DNA from: Pseudomonas cannabina
GTDB lineage: Bacteria; Pseudomonadota; Gammaproteobacteria; Pseudomonadales; Pseudomonadaceae
Reading direction: 5' to 3'
DNA length: 64,000 nucleotides
NCBI RefSeq assembly: GCF_900100365.1
Contig: NZ_FNKU01000001.1
Span: 2,542,001-2,606,000 of the forward strand
A model generated the notes under the pieces. It made no database searches, was not told the DNA's origin, and saw only the letters and a program-made list of their open reading frames with translations. The translations under genes were made by a program, and so were the position numbers. Below are positions 39,336 to 47,573 of the stretch, piece by piece; the stretch's first letter is position 1, and every line of letters starts with the position of its first letter.

Positions 39336-40550
39336 ATGTCGAAGAAGTCCCGCTCAAAAATCTGGTTTCTCGTCCACAGCTGGCTGGCCCTGCCCATCTG
39401 GTTCTTCGTGCTGATCGTCTGCGTGACCGGCACGCTGGCGGTGATCAGCAAGGAAATCATGTGGCTGGCCAACCCGGAGATGCGTGACAACCGTCCCTCC
39501 GACGATGCACAACGCATGAACTTCGAGCAGATTCGCGCCACCATCGAGAGCAACGAGCCGGACCTGATCGTCGGCACGATCATGCAACCTGACGGCGATT
39601 ACTTCGCCCTGAGCGTGTTCGTGACTTACCCGGACGGCCGCTCGGTGCCGGCTTACGTCAACCCTTACACCGGGGTGATTCAGGGCCTCACGCCATCATT
39701 TGACTTCCGCCGCTTCACCCGTGCCCTGCACGGCTGGTGGCTGGTGCCATTCACCAATGGCTATTCGTGGGGCTGGTATCTGGTGTCGATTCTCGGCCTG
39801 CCGCTGCTGGCGTCGCTGGTGACCGGGCTGGTGGTCTACAAGAAATTCTGGCGTGGCTTTTTCAAGCCCGTGCGTTTCAGCCAGGGCCCGCGGATTTTCT
39901 GGGGCGACATTCATCGGCTCAGCGGCGTGTGGTCGATCTGGTTCATCGCGGTGATATCCATTACCGGCACCTGGTTTCTGATTCAGGCGATCCTGGGTGA
40001 TAACCAGATCAGTATTTCCAGTAAATCCCAGGTCGCGTCGATCATCCCGCACAGCGCCGTGCCGCTGACCGCCGACGGCAGCCCCGCGCCGACCATCAGC
40101 CTGGAAAAGGCCGTGGCCATCGCCAAGGAGCGGATTCCAGGCCTTGAAGCGAGCTTCATCACCCCGCCGTTCAATGCCAACAGCAATATGCAGGTCGGCG
40201 GACGCAGCTGGTATCCGTTGATGTTCCAGACCGCCGAAATCAACCCGTACAGCGGCGAAATAGCCGCCTCGCACTTGCTGTCGGACCGTAACAAGCTGGA
40301 GTTCGTCACCGAATCCATGCGCCCGCTGCACACCGGCGACTTCGGCGGCATCTGGATCAAGCTGATCTGGGCGTTCTTCGGCCTGTTGCTGAGCATGATG
40401 GTCCTCAGCGGCCTGTTGATCTGGAGCAAACGCACCGCAATTGCGACGCTTAACGCCCTCAAGCGTGAAGCCAAAACCAGGCCTGCCGCGTACACCCCGG
40501 AACCCCACACCTCGCCACTGGCGACCCGCACCCCGGAGAACAGCCTGTGA
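39336..40550 (+). CDS. fpvG: FpvG, PepSY-associated inner-membrane protein of pyoverdine iron reduction
   Basis: 404 aa from the ATG at 39336 (MSKKSRSKIWFLVHSW). An in-frame TTG at 39297 has a well-spaced GGGAG and would add 13 residues, so the start is uncertain. It is a PepSY-TM protein: transmembrane segments near residues 10-35, 145-170, 205-230 and 355-375, with conserved histidines in LVHSWLALP, LHGWWLVPF and DIHRLSGVW. In P. aeruginosa the homologous fpvGHJK products work in the inner membrane to reduce and free iron from ferripyoverdine in the periplasm. Here the gene opens the same eight-gene order. Confidence 0.86.
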   Translation: MSKKSRSKIWFLVHSWLALPIWFFVLIVCVTGTLAVISKEIMWLANPEMRDNRPSDDAQRMNFEQIRATIESNEPDLIVGTIMQPDGDYFALSVFVTYPDGRSVPAYVNPYTGVIQGLTPSFDFRRFTRALHGWWLVPFTNGYSWGWYLVSILGLPLLASLVTGLVVYKKFWRGFFKPVRFSQGPRIFWGDIHRLSGVWSIWFIAVISITGTWFLIQAILGDNQISISSKSQVASIIPHSAVPLTADGSPAPTISLEKAVAIAKERIPGLEASFITPPFNANSNMQVGGRSWYPLMFQTAEINPYSGEIAASHLLSDRNKLEFVTESMRPLHTGDFGGIWIKLIWAFFGLLLSMMVLSGLLIWSKRTAIATLNALKREAKTRPAAYTPEPHTSPLATRTPENSL

Positions 40551-41089
40551 GCAAGGTCGCTGTCGCACCACCTGCGTCGTCGCTGAGCCGTTTCTGGCAC
40601 AAGTGGCGCTTCCACATCAACGTGCTGCTGGTGCTGATCCCGCTGGGTTTCATGCCCAAATACTTCTCCGACGTCTCGCTGGATCGCGGCGATCAGGGCC
40701 TTGGCCAGCGCGAGGTCGGCGAGATTCAGGTCGGCCCGTGGAGCCTGCGTCTGGCAGAGGATCGCAACGAAGCCCCGCGCCTGTCCGGCCCGTCGGGCTA
40801 CATGAAAAGCTTCAACGCCGCGCTGTGCAACGCCTGCATCGACCGGGTCAAGGCCACGTACCTGCGCATCGGCAAACCGCGCAGCCTGCGCACCGCCGGG
40901 GTGATCTTCTTCGGCGGCGGCTATCGCATGAGCGCGTTCATGCAGATTCCTGAAAACACCAGCCCCGACTCCGACCTGTGGATCACCATGGAAGGTTGGG
41001 ACGGCGCGGTGCATCAGACTTCCATCCCTCTGCACCAGGCCTCGCCAACAACCGTGGCGTGGCTGAAAAAACAAGGAGCCAAACCATGA
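40547..41089 (+). CDS. fpvH: FpvH, small membrane-anchored partner of the iron-release complex
   Basis: 180 aa, GTG start overlapping the fpvG stop (GTGA), with GGAG upstream. One predicted transmembrane helix lies at about residues 20-38 (FHINVLLVLIPLGFMPKYF). The rest is probably periplasmic and has a CNACIDR pair of cysteines. I recognise no enzyme motif. The assignment rests on its place between the PepSY-TM gene and fpvJ, as in P. aeruginosa. ATGA overlap with fpvJ. Confidence 0.8.
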   Translation: MSKVAVAPPASSLSRFWHKWRFHINVLLVLIPLGFMPKYFSDVSLDRGDQGLGQREVGEIQVGPWSLRLAEDRNEAPRLSGPSGYMKSFNAALCNACIDRVKATYLRIGKPRSLRTAGVIFFGGGYRMSAFMQIPENTSPDSDLWITMEGWDGAVHQTSIPLHQASPTTVAWLKKQGAKP

Positions 41090-41448
41090 GTGCCCGCCCT
41101 TCCCTGCGCTGGCTGACGGCCAGCGCCCTGTGCCTGCTTGGCCTGAGCGGCAACGCCCTGTGCCTGCTTGGCCTGAGCGGCAACGCCCTGGCGCATAACC
41201 CGATGTGCGAATGCAAACAGATCGACAACGAGCAGATCCGCTGCACCGGCGGTTTTTCCGACGGCAGCGGTGCGCCGGGCGTGACGCTGGACGTGATCGG
41301 CTACGACGAAACCATTCTGGTGCCCGGCAAGCTGGGCGAGGACTCGACCGTGACCTTCAAGCGCCCTGCGTCCGAGTTCTACGTGCTGTTCGACGCAGGC
41401 CCCGGTCACGTGGTGGAAATCGATCAGGCGGATATCCCGACCCCATGA
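41086..41448 (+). CDS. fpvJ: FpvJ, small exported protein of the iron-release operon
   Basis: 120 aa from the ATG at 41086, overlapping fpvH as ATGA. It has a Sec signal peptide, then a short periplasmic domain with a CEC pair (NPMCECKQIDNEQIRC) and a beta-rich tail. In P. aeruginosa FpvJ is a periplasmic partner of the substrate-binding proteins FpvC and FpvF. The hydrophobic core of the signal peptide is duplicated here (10 residues, from an exact 30-bp tandem repeat at 41131-41190), which makes it unusually long. ATGA overlap with fpvK. Confidence 0.8.
   Translation: MSARPSLRWLTASALCLLGLSGNALCLLGLSGNALAHNPMCECKQIDNEQIRCTGGFSDGSGAPGVTLDVIGYDETILVPGKLGEDSTVTFKRPASEFYVLFDAGPGHVVEIDQADIPTP
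41131..41190 (+). repeat. Exact 30-bp tandem duplication in the fpvJ signal peptide
   Basis: Two identical 30-base units, 41131-41160 and 41161-41190, each encoding CLLGLSGNAL. In frame, so only the signal peptide is lengthened. Confidence 0.95.
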
Positions 41449-42017
41449 GTGCGGCCACCCGACAAATCGTCCGTCCGGCAGGTGCCGGGCATGAAACCCT
41501 CTATGTCCTGCTGCTGTGCCTGCTGATTCTTGCCGCTGCCGCCAGCGTGGTCAGCCTGCACCGCAAAACACAGGACGTGCAGAGCATCGCCAGCCATCAA
41601 CTCGATGCACGCCGCGACCTGACCGCTGCCGAACAGGGCATCTACGCCGACCTGCGCGTAACGCTGGATGAGATTCGCTTGCTGACAACAGAGCAGCAAA
41701 CGCCAATCACCCCACAGCAGCTGGGTGAAGAAGGCTTTGCACCGTTCGCCCAGGACGCCAGTTCGGTCAGTCGCGGCGGTCATGTCTGGCAAATGGTCGA
41801 GCAGTCCTATCTTGGCCTGAGCCAGACGCCGAGCGTGGCCGGATCGTTTCTGATGCGCGTTGACTCATCCCTTGGCGAGCAGCCCGATATCTGGATCAAC
41901 CGCAGCGCCTCGATCACCGCAGCAAGCAACCTGGGTGACAAGGCCTTGATCGATGCGGGCTGGAAACAGGTCGTCGCGCAATTCGACGCTGGCGTGACCC
42001 GTCAGCACCCGCACTGA
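41445..42017 (+). CDS. fpvK: FpvK, small bitopic protein of the iron-release operon
   Basis: 190 aa, ATG at 41445 overlapping the fpvJ stop. One transmembrane helix (TLYVLLLCLLILAAAASVV, about residues 18-36), then a periplasmic domain without recognised catalytic motifs. Identified by operon position, matching the fourth gene of the P. aeruginosa fpvGHJK set. 35 bases separate it from fpvC. Confidence 0.78.
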   Translation: MSAATRQIVRPAGAGHETLYVLLLCLLILAAAASVVSLHRKTQDVQSIASHQLDARRDLTAAEQGIYADLRVTLDEIRLLTTEQQTPITPQQLGEEGFAPFAQDASSVSRGGHVWQMVEQSYLGLSQTPSVAGSFLMRVDSSLGEQPDIWINRSASITAASNLGDKALIDAGWKQVVAQFDAGVTRQHPH

Positions 42018-42052
42018 CACTCCGCATTCCTTTGAAAGAAGACCGCTTGCCC

Positions 42053-42985
42053 ATGCCTATTTCATTCAAACGCCGCCCTTTCCTTCGCGTTCTGCTGGTG
42101 AGCCTGTTCGCCGCCGTGCTGGCACCCGCAAGCTTCGCCGCCGACCCGGCCAAGCGCCTGCGCATCGGCATCACCCTGCACCCGTATTACAGCTATGTGA
42201 GCAACATTGTCGGTGACAAGGCCGAAGTGGTGCCGCTGATCCCGGCCGGTTTCAACCCGCACGCCTACGAACCCCGTGCCGAGGACATCAAGCGCATCGG
42301 TTCGCTGGACGTGATCGTGCTCAACGGCGTGGGTCACGACGATTTTGCCGACCGCATGATCGCCGCCAGCGAAACCCCGAACATCAAGACCATCGAAGCC
42401 AACGCCGACGTACCGTTGCTGGCCGCCACCGGGGTTGCAGCGCGTGGCGCCGGTAAAGTCGTCAATCCGCATACGTTCCTGTCGATCAGCGCGTCCATCG
42501 CCCAGGTCAACAACATTGCCCGCGAACTGGGCAAGCTGGACCCGGACAACGCCAAAACCTACACCGCCAATGCCCGCGCGTACGGCAAACGCCTGCGGCA
42601 GATGCGTGCCGACGCCCTCGCCAAACTGACCAAGGCGCCCAACGCCGACCTGCGCGTGGCCACGGTGCATGCGGCCTACGACTACCTGCTGCGTGAGTTC
42701 GGCCTGGAAGTGACCGCCGTCGTGGAACCGGCGCATGGCATCGAACCCAGCCCGAGCCAGCTGAAAAAGACCATCGACCAGTTGCGTGCGCTGGACGTGA
42801 AAGTGATCTTTTCGGAGATGGACTTCCCGTCCACCTACGTCGATACCATTCAGCGTGAATCGGGCGTCAAGCTGTACCCGCTGTCGCACATTTCCTATGG
42901 CGAATACACCGCCGACAAGTACGAGAAGGAAATGGCCGGCAACCTCGACACCGTGGTGCGGGCGATTCAGGAGTCCGGCGCATGA
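42053..42985 (+). CDS. fpvC: FpvC, metal ABC transporter substrate-binding protein
   Basis: 310 aa from the ATG at 42053. A TTG seven codons earlier is in frame but less likely. Signal peptide to about residue 29 (VLLVSLFAAVLAPASFAA). It is a ZnuA/PsaA-type solute-binding protein (cluster A-I); likely metal ligands are H70 (FNPHAYEP) and H140 (VVNPHTF), with further acidic residues in EMDFPSTYVD. In the pyoverdine system it takes part in iron release and passes iron to FpvDE. Overlaps fpvD as ATGA. Confidence 0.88.
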   Translation: MPISFKRRPFLRVLLVSLFAAVLAPASFAADPAKRLRIGITLHPYYSYVSNIVGDKAEVVPLIPAGFNPHAYEPRAEDIKRIGSLDVIVLNGVGHDDFADRMIAASETPNIKTIEANADVPLLAATGVAARGAGKVVNPHTFLSISASIAQVNNIARELGKLDPDNAKTYTANARAYGKRLRQMRADALAKLTKAPNADLRVATVHAAYDYLLREFGLEVTAVVEPAHGIEPSPSQLKKTIDQLRALDVKVIFSEMDFPSTYVDTIQRESGVKLYPLSHISYGEYTADKYEKEMAGNLDTVVRAIQESGA

Positions 42986-43695
42986 CCGCTGCACAGCACC
43001 TCGACATCGTCAGCCAGGGGTCGGCTATCGAGTTCAATCAGGTGAGCCTGACGTTAGGGCGCACCACGATTCTCGACCGGGTGCATTTCAACGTGCGGGC
43101 CGGCAGTGTGCACGCACTGGTCGGGCCGAACGGCGGCGGCAAAAGCTCGCTGATCAAGACCCTCCTCGGGCAGACACCGCATCAGGGCCAATTGAGTTTG
43201 CAATGGCCTGCCGCGCCGGGCCTGATCGGCTACGTGCCGCAGGCGCTGGAGTTCGACCGGGGCCTGCCCATGACTGTGGACGATTTCATGGCGGCCATGT
43301 GTCAGCGGCGTCCGGCGTTTCTCGGTTTGTCGAAGCACTATGCGGCAGCGATTGGCGAAGCCCTGGAACGGGTCGGCCTGCAGGACAAGCGCAAACGGCG
43401 CATGGGCGCGTTGTCGGGTGGCGAACGGCAGCGCGTGCTGCTGGCGCAGGGGCTGATTCCGGCGCCGCAATTGCTGGTGCTGGATGAGCCGATGTCGGCG
43501 CTCGATGAAGCAGGCATTCAGGTGTTCGAGCGTTTGTTGGGTGACTGGCGTCGCAGCGGCATCACCGTGCTGTGGATCGAGCATGATCTGGACGCGGTGC
43601 GGCGGCTGGCGGATCAGGTGACCGGGCTCAATCGCCGGGTGCTGTTCGACGAGCCTGCCGCCACGGCGCTGACGCCGGAGCGCCTGCTGACGTAG
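42982..43695 (+). CDS. fpvD: FpvD, metal ABC transporter ATP-binding protein
   Basis: 237 aa. Walker A GPNGGGKSS, signature LSGGERQR, Walker B LLVLDEPMSALDE and H-loop WIEHDLDA are all intact. It is a ZnuC-like ATPase that would power the FpvE permease. Translationally coupled to fpvC. Confidence 0.9.
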   Translation: MTAAQHLDIVSQGSAIEFNQVSLTLGRTTILDRVHFNVRAGSVHALVGPNGGGKSSLIKTLLGQTPHQGQLSLQWPAAPGLIGYVPQALEFDRGLPMTVDDFMAAMCQRRPAFLGLSKHYAAAIGEALERVGLQDKRKRRMGALSGGERQRVLLAQGLIPAPQLLVLDEPMSALDEAGIQVFERLLGDWRRSGITVLWIEHDLDAVRRLADQVTGLNRRVLFDEPAATALTPERLLT

Positions 43696-43733
43696 TTTTC
43701 TGCTCATCCCCGCAATGACGGGAGCACCCTGTG

Positions 43734-44633
43734 ATGGATTACGAAACGTTTCGCCTGTTCATTCAGGGCCTCGCCTCATCCGGTTATCTGCCCGAAGCGC
43801 TGGCTTATGGCTTTGTGGTCAATGCGCTGCTGGCCGGGCTGCTGATCGGCCCGGTGCTCGGTGGTTTGGGCACGCTGGTGGTGGTCAAGCGCTTTGCGTT
43901 TTTCTCCGAAGCGGTGGGCCATGCTGCACTGACCGGCGTGGCCATCGGCATTCTGCTCGGCGAGCCCTATACCGGCCCATATGGTGCGCTGTTCGGTTAC
44001 TGCCTGTTGTTCGGCATCGTCCTCAATTACCTGCGCAACCGCACCGGGCTGGCGCCGGACACGCTGATCGGCGTATTCCTCTCGGTGTCGCTGGCGCTCG
44101 GCGCGAGCCTGCTGCTGGTGCTGGCCGGCAAGATCAACGTGCACATTCTGGAAAACGTGCTGTTCGGCTCGGTGCTGACCGTCAACGGCAATGACTTGCT
44201 GGTGCTGCTGATCGTCGGTACGCTGGTCATGGGTCTGAGCCTGCCGCTGTACAACCGCATCATGCTGGCCAGTTTCAACCCGCAACTGGCCGCAGTGCGC
44301 GGCGTGGCAGTGAAGACGCTGGACTACCTGTTCGTGATTCTCGTGACGCTGATCACCGTCGCGGCGGTGAAAGTCATCGGCGCAATCCTGGTCGGTGCGC
44401 TGCTGGTGATTCCGGCCGCAGCGGCCAGGCTGCTGAGCCAGTCGCTGAAAGGCTTCTTCTGGATCTCGGTGGCCATCGCGACCGTCAGTACCTTGTGCGG
44501 CATTTTGCTGCCTATCGTCTTCGACCTGCCGGTGCCGTCAGGCGCGGCGATCATTCTGGTGGCAGGCGTGGCCTTCGCCCTGGCCGCGATCGCGCGCGGC
44601 ACACTGCCCGGCCTGAAAGGGAATATTGGATAA
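43734..44633 (+). CDS. fpvE: FpvE, metal ABC transporter permease
   Basis: 299 aa from the ATG at 43734, with GGAG nine bases upstream. A GTG directly before it (43731) is an equal alternative. ABC-3 family permease (ZnuB-like) with about eight hydrophobic helices, including VVVKRFAFFSEAVGHAALTG near the N-terminus. Forms the inner-membrane channel with FpvD. fpvF starts on the base after its stop. Confidence 0.89.
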   Translation: MDYETFRLFIQGLASSGYLPEALAYGFVVNALLAGLLIGPVLGGLGTLVVVKRFAFFSEAVGHAALTGVAIGILLGEPYTGPYGALFGYCLLFGIVLNYLRNRTGLAPDTLIGVFLSVSLALGASLLLVLAGKINVHILENVLFGSVLTVNGNDLLVLLIVGTLVMGLSLPLYNRIMLASFNPQLAAVRGVAVKTLDYLFVILVTLITVAAVKVIGAILVGALLVIPAAAARLLSQSLKGFFWISVAIATVSTLCGILLPIVFDLPVPSGAAIILVAGVAFALAAIARGTLPGLKGNIG

Positions 44634-45563
44634 ATGCCTACTTTACGCACATTGACCCTGGCGCTGGCCCTGACCGGCCTGTTCAGCAACAGCCTGCATG
44701 CCGCCGACGCCAAAACCGATAGCTCGCAACCGGTACGGGTGCTGGCCAGCCTGCCGATCACCTATGGGCTGGGCGAGATGCTGCTCAAGTACAGCGGCGT
44801 GGTGCTGGAGCGCGCAGCGGCTGCCAATCTGCCGGGTTCGCGTCAGACGGCGTATTTCACCGGGCGCGGGGCTGATGCTTTGCGCGGGCTGGCGAATAAC
44901 GCCGACGCAGTGATCGGTTTGCGGTCGATCTGGGCGGATGACCCGCTCTACCCTAATGCCCGCCGCAGCAATATCCGCATCGTCGAGATTGATGCGGCGC
45001 GGCCGGTGGATGGCAGCCTGCCGGGGATTGCCGTGCAGCCTGGGCTGGGCACCGACGGGCTGAACAGTCAGCCGTGGCTGGCGAGCAACAACATGGGGCG
45101 CATGGCCGATGTGCTGGCGGCGGACCTGGTGCGTCTGGCACCGACGGCCAAGCCGAAGATCGAGGCCAACCTGGCAGCGTTCAAGCAGAAGTTGCTCAAG
45201 CTGAGTGCCAGCAGCGAAGCGGCGCTGGCCGGTGCCGACAATTTGAGCGTGGTGAGTTTGTCGGATCGCTTTGGTTACTTGATCAGCGGGCTGAACCTGG
45301 AGCTGATTGACAGCCAGGTGCTGACTGATGAACAGTGGACGCCCGAGGCGCTGAGCAAACTGGGCACCACCCTCAAGGATAACGACGTGGCGCTGGTGCT
45401 CGATCATCGTCAGCCGCCAGAACCGGTCAAGGCTGCGATTGAAACGGCAGGCAGCACATTGCTGGTGTTGGGGATTGATGGCGCTGATCCGCTGGTCGAA
45501 CTGCAGGGCGATATTCAGGGGATTGTAAAGGCACTGGCTGGGAGCGGGAACGTCGCACGATAG
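44634..45563 (+). CDS. fpvF: FpvF, second periplasmic substrate-binding protein
   Basis: 309 aa, signal peptide to about residue 24 (LALALTGLFSNSLHAAD). It is a distant member of the metal-binding ABC solute-binding family. In P. aeruginosa FpvF binds pyoverdine and ferripyoverdine together with FpvC. The ATG abuts the fpvE stop (TAAATG). The C-terminus (GSGNVAR) and the stop codon lie in a repeat element that begins around 45551, so the natural end may once have been different. Last gene of the operon. Confidence 0.86.
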   Translation: MPTLRTLTLALALTGLFSNSLHAADAKTDSSQPVRVLASLPITYGLGEMLLKYSGVVLERAAAANLPGSRQTAYFTGRGADALRGLANNADAVIGLRSIWADDPLYPNARRSNIRIVEIDAARPVDGSLPGIAVQPGLGTDGLNSQPWLASNNMGRMADVLAADLVRLAPTAKPKIEANLAAFKQKLLKLSASSEAALAGADNLSVVSLSDRFGYLISGLNLELIDSQVLTDEQWTPEALSKLGTTLKDNDVALVLDHRQPPEPVKAAIETAGSTLLVLGIDGADPLVELQGDIQGIVKALAGSGNVAR

Positions 45564-45692
45564 TTGAGGTAGTTCGGATTATCGTTCCGCACGCTCCAGC
45601 GTCGGAATGCAGTTCGCGACGCTCTGCGTCGCAAAAGAGGACGCGGAGCGTCCGCAACGGCATGCCGACGCAGAGCGTCGCACGATAGTTGA
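45551..45692. repeat. Composite intergenic repeat overlapping the fpvF 3' end
   Basis: CGTCGCACGATAGTTGAG occurs at both ends (45551-45568 and 45675-45692). Between them are several dyads: GCGACGCTCTGCGTCGC, GGACGCGGAGCGTCC and CACGCTCCAGCGTCGG. Same family as the repeats at 10771 and 37482-37838. Its hairpins lie between the convergent fpvF and mbtH genes and may serve as a bidirectional terminator. Confidence 0.8.
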
Positions 45693-45697
45693 GCCAA

Positions 45698-45916
45698 TCA
45701 GGCCGTCTGGGCTTCCATCTTCTGGCGCAGGCTCAGGGGGCGCATGTCGGTCCAGACTTCTTCGATGTAGGCCAGGCATTCTTTCTTGAAACCGCTTTTG
45801 CCGACGGTGCGCCAGCCGTTGGGGATAGCTTTGTAGTCGGGCCAGATCGAGTACTGTTCTTCGTGGTTGACCACAACTTGAAAGACGATGTCTTCCCGAT
45901 CGAATACTGAAGTCAT
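45698..45916 (-). CDS. MbtH-like protein, NRPS adenylation-domain chaperone
   Basis: 72 aa, ATG at 45916 with GGAG upstream. It contains the MbtH signature [19 protein letters not shown] followed by VGKSG and the C-terminal half of the motif ([12 protein letters not shown]). MbtH proteins bind adenylation domains and are needed for their folding or activity. One copy probably serves PvdL and NRPS I-IV. It has its own PvdS box, which overlaps the end of pvdH. Confidence 0.95.
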   Translation of the reverse strand: MTSVFDREDIVFQVVVNHEEQYSIWPDYKAIPNGWRTVGKSGFKKECLAYIEEVWTDMRPLSLRQKMEAQTA

Positions 45917-45976
45917 TGCTGCTCTCCGAGGTTGTTCAGTGCCGCTGCGCCAATTCGCAGCCGCTATAGGGATTGA

Positions 45977-46000
45977 ACGTATCGCTACGTCGAAAAATTA
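45977..46000 (-). promoter_or_regulatory. PvdS-type promoter of the MbtH-like gene
   Basis: On the minus strand, TAATT (46000-45996), 16 bases, CGT (45979-45977), continuing TCAATC, about 60 bases before the ATG. The TAA stop of pvdH lies within the TAATT element. Confidence 0.75.
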
Positions 46001-47410
46001 AAGCTGGGCGACGGCGGCGTTAAGCGCGCGGCCGAAGATTTCCGCCACTTCGTCGATCTGCTCGGCGGTGATCACCAGCGGTGGCAGGAAACGCACCACG
46101 CTGCCGTGCCGACCGCCCAGTTCCAGAATCAGCCCGCGCTTGAGGCATTCGCGCTGGATCAGCGGGGCCAGACGGGCAAACACCGGTGGATGACCTTGCG
46201 CATCGCGCGTACCCGCAGGATCGACCAGTTCCACACCCAGCATCAGCCCGCGACCACGAATGTCACCCAGTTGCGGGAAGTCGCGCTGCTGGGCTTGCAG
46301 ATGACCGACCAGCCGCGCGCCCATCGCTGTCGCGTGCTCACACATATTGTTTTGCTGGAGATAGCGCATCACCGCCGAACCGGTGGCCATCGCCATCTGG
46401 TTGCCGCGGAAGGTCCCGGCATGCGCACCCGGCAACCAGGTGTCGAGCCAGGAACGGTAAACCACTACAGCCAACGGCAAACTGCCGCCGATGGCTTTGG
46501 ACATGACCACCACATCGGGAATGATCCCGGCGTGCTCAAAGGCGAACATCTTGCCGGTGCGCGCAAAACCGCTCTGGATTTCATCGACGATCAGCGCCAC
46601 ACCGGCTTTTTCAGTGATGCGCCGCACACCGCGCAGCCAGTCCAGATCAGCCGGAATCATTCCGCCCTCACCCTGTACCACTTCAAGAATGACCGCTGCG
46701 GGCAACTGCACGCCGGCTTCCGGGTCGTTGAGCAGGTTTTCCAGGTAGTGCAGGTTGGCACGCACGCCCTGTTCGCCACCCAGCCCGAACGGGCAGCGGT
46801 AATCGTAGGGATACGGCAGAAACTGCACGCCCGCGCTGAGCAACGCACCCAGCGGCTTTTTCGGCCCCAGACTGCCCATCAGGCTCAACGCCCCCTGGCT
46901 CATGCCGTGATAACCGCCCTGAAACGACAACACGGTGCTGCGCCCGGTGGCAGTGCGCACCAGTTTCAACGCAGCTTCCACCGCATCGGTACCGGTCGGG
47001 CCACAGAACTGGATCTTCGCGTCATTGGCCAGCGCTGGCGGCAGCAGGCCGAACAGGTCCTGCACGAACTGGTCTTTGACCGGCGTGGTCAGATCCAGGG
47101 TGTGCAGCGGCAATTCATCGCTGATCACCTGCTGGATCGCTTCGATGATCACCGGATGGTTATGCCCCAGCGCCAGCGTGCCCGCGCCTGCCAGACAATC
47201 GATGAAGCGCCGCCCTTCGACGTCCTCAACGTGAATGCCCTTGGCACGCTTGAGCGCCAGCGGGATGCGCCGTGGGTAGCTGCGCGCATTGGATTCCTGG
47301 CGGTTCTGCCGGGCCAGCAATGGCGACTCGTCGAACTGGTAGAGCCTCTCAGCCGCTGCCGGGGTAACCCGGGTCAGTTGATCATCGATAAACCTGGTAG
47401 CGACTGACAT
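45998..47410 (-). CDS. pvdH: PvdH, diaminobutyrate--2-oxoglutarate aminotransferase
   Basis: 470 aa from the ATG at 47410 (MSVATRFIDDQLTRVTP), with GAGGG upstream. An in-frame ATG at 47464 lacks a Shine-Dalgarno. Class III aminotransferase: the PLP lysine is K305 in VVMSKAIGGSLPL, the ring-contacting Asp is in LIVDEIQSGFARTG, and FCGPTGTDAVEAALKL binds phosphate. It makes L-2,4-diaminobutyrate from aspartate semialdehyde, and Dab is the third residue loaded by PvdL. A PvdS box lies 87 bases upstream. Normal length. Confidence 0.94.
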   Translation of the reverse strand: MSVATRFIDDQLTRVTPAAAERLYQFDESPLLARQNRQESNARSYPRRIPLALKRAKGIHVEDVEGRRFIDCLAGAGTLALGHNHPVIIEAIQQVISDELPLHTLDLTTPVKDQFVQDLFGLLPPALANDAKIQFCGPTGTDAVEAALKLVRTATGRSTVLSFQGGYHGMSQGALSLMGSLGPKKPLGALLSAGVQFLPYPYDYRCPFGLGGEQGVRANLHYLENLLNDPEAGVQLPAAVILEVVQGEGGMIPADLDWLRGVRRITEKAGVALIVDEIQSGFARTGKMFAFEHAGIIPDVVVMSKAIGGSLPLAVVVYRSWLDTWLPGAHAGTFRGNQMAMATGSAVMRYLQQNNMCEHATAMGARLVGHLQAQQRDFPQLGDIRGRGLMLGVELVDPAGTRDAQGHPPVFARLAPLIQRECLKRGLILELGGRHGSVVRFLPPLVITAEQIDEVAEIFGRALNAAVAQL

Positions 47411-47496
47411 TTGTGCAGCCCTCAATACGCTGGTTGAATGACCTGATGCATGACCAAGGGCCATGCCGGTTCAGGCGTTTATTCCTTCTCTTGAAA

Positions 47497-47520
47497 ACGC
47501 GCCAGCGCGCTGCGGATTTA
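47497..47520 (-). promoter_or_regulatory. PvdS-dependent promoter (IS box) of pvdH
   Basis: On the minus strand, TAAAT (47520-47516), 16 bases, CGT (47499-47497). It lies between the pvdL stop and the pvdH start, so pvdH need not rely on read-through from the 13-kb pvdL. Confidence 0.82.
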
Positions 47521-47573
47521 CACCCGGTAACGAGTTTTTTATCCACAACGCACGTGCGCCGACCAGAGGCTGA

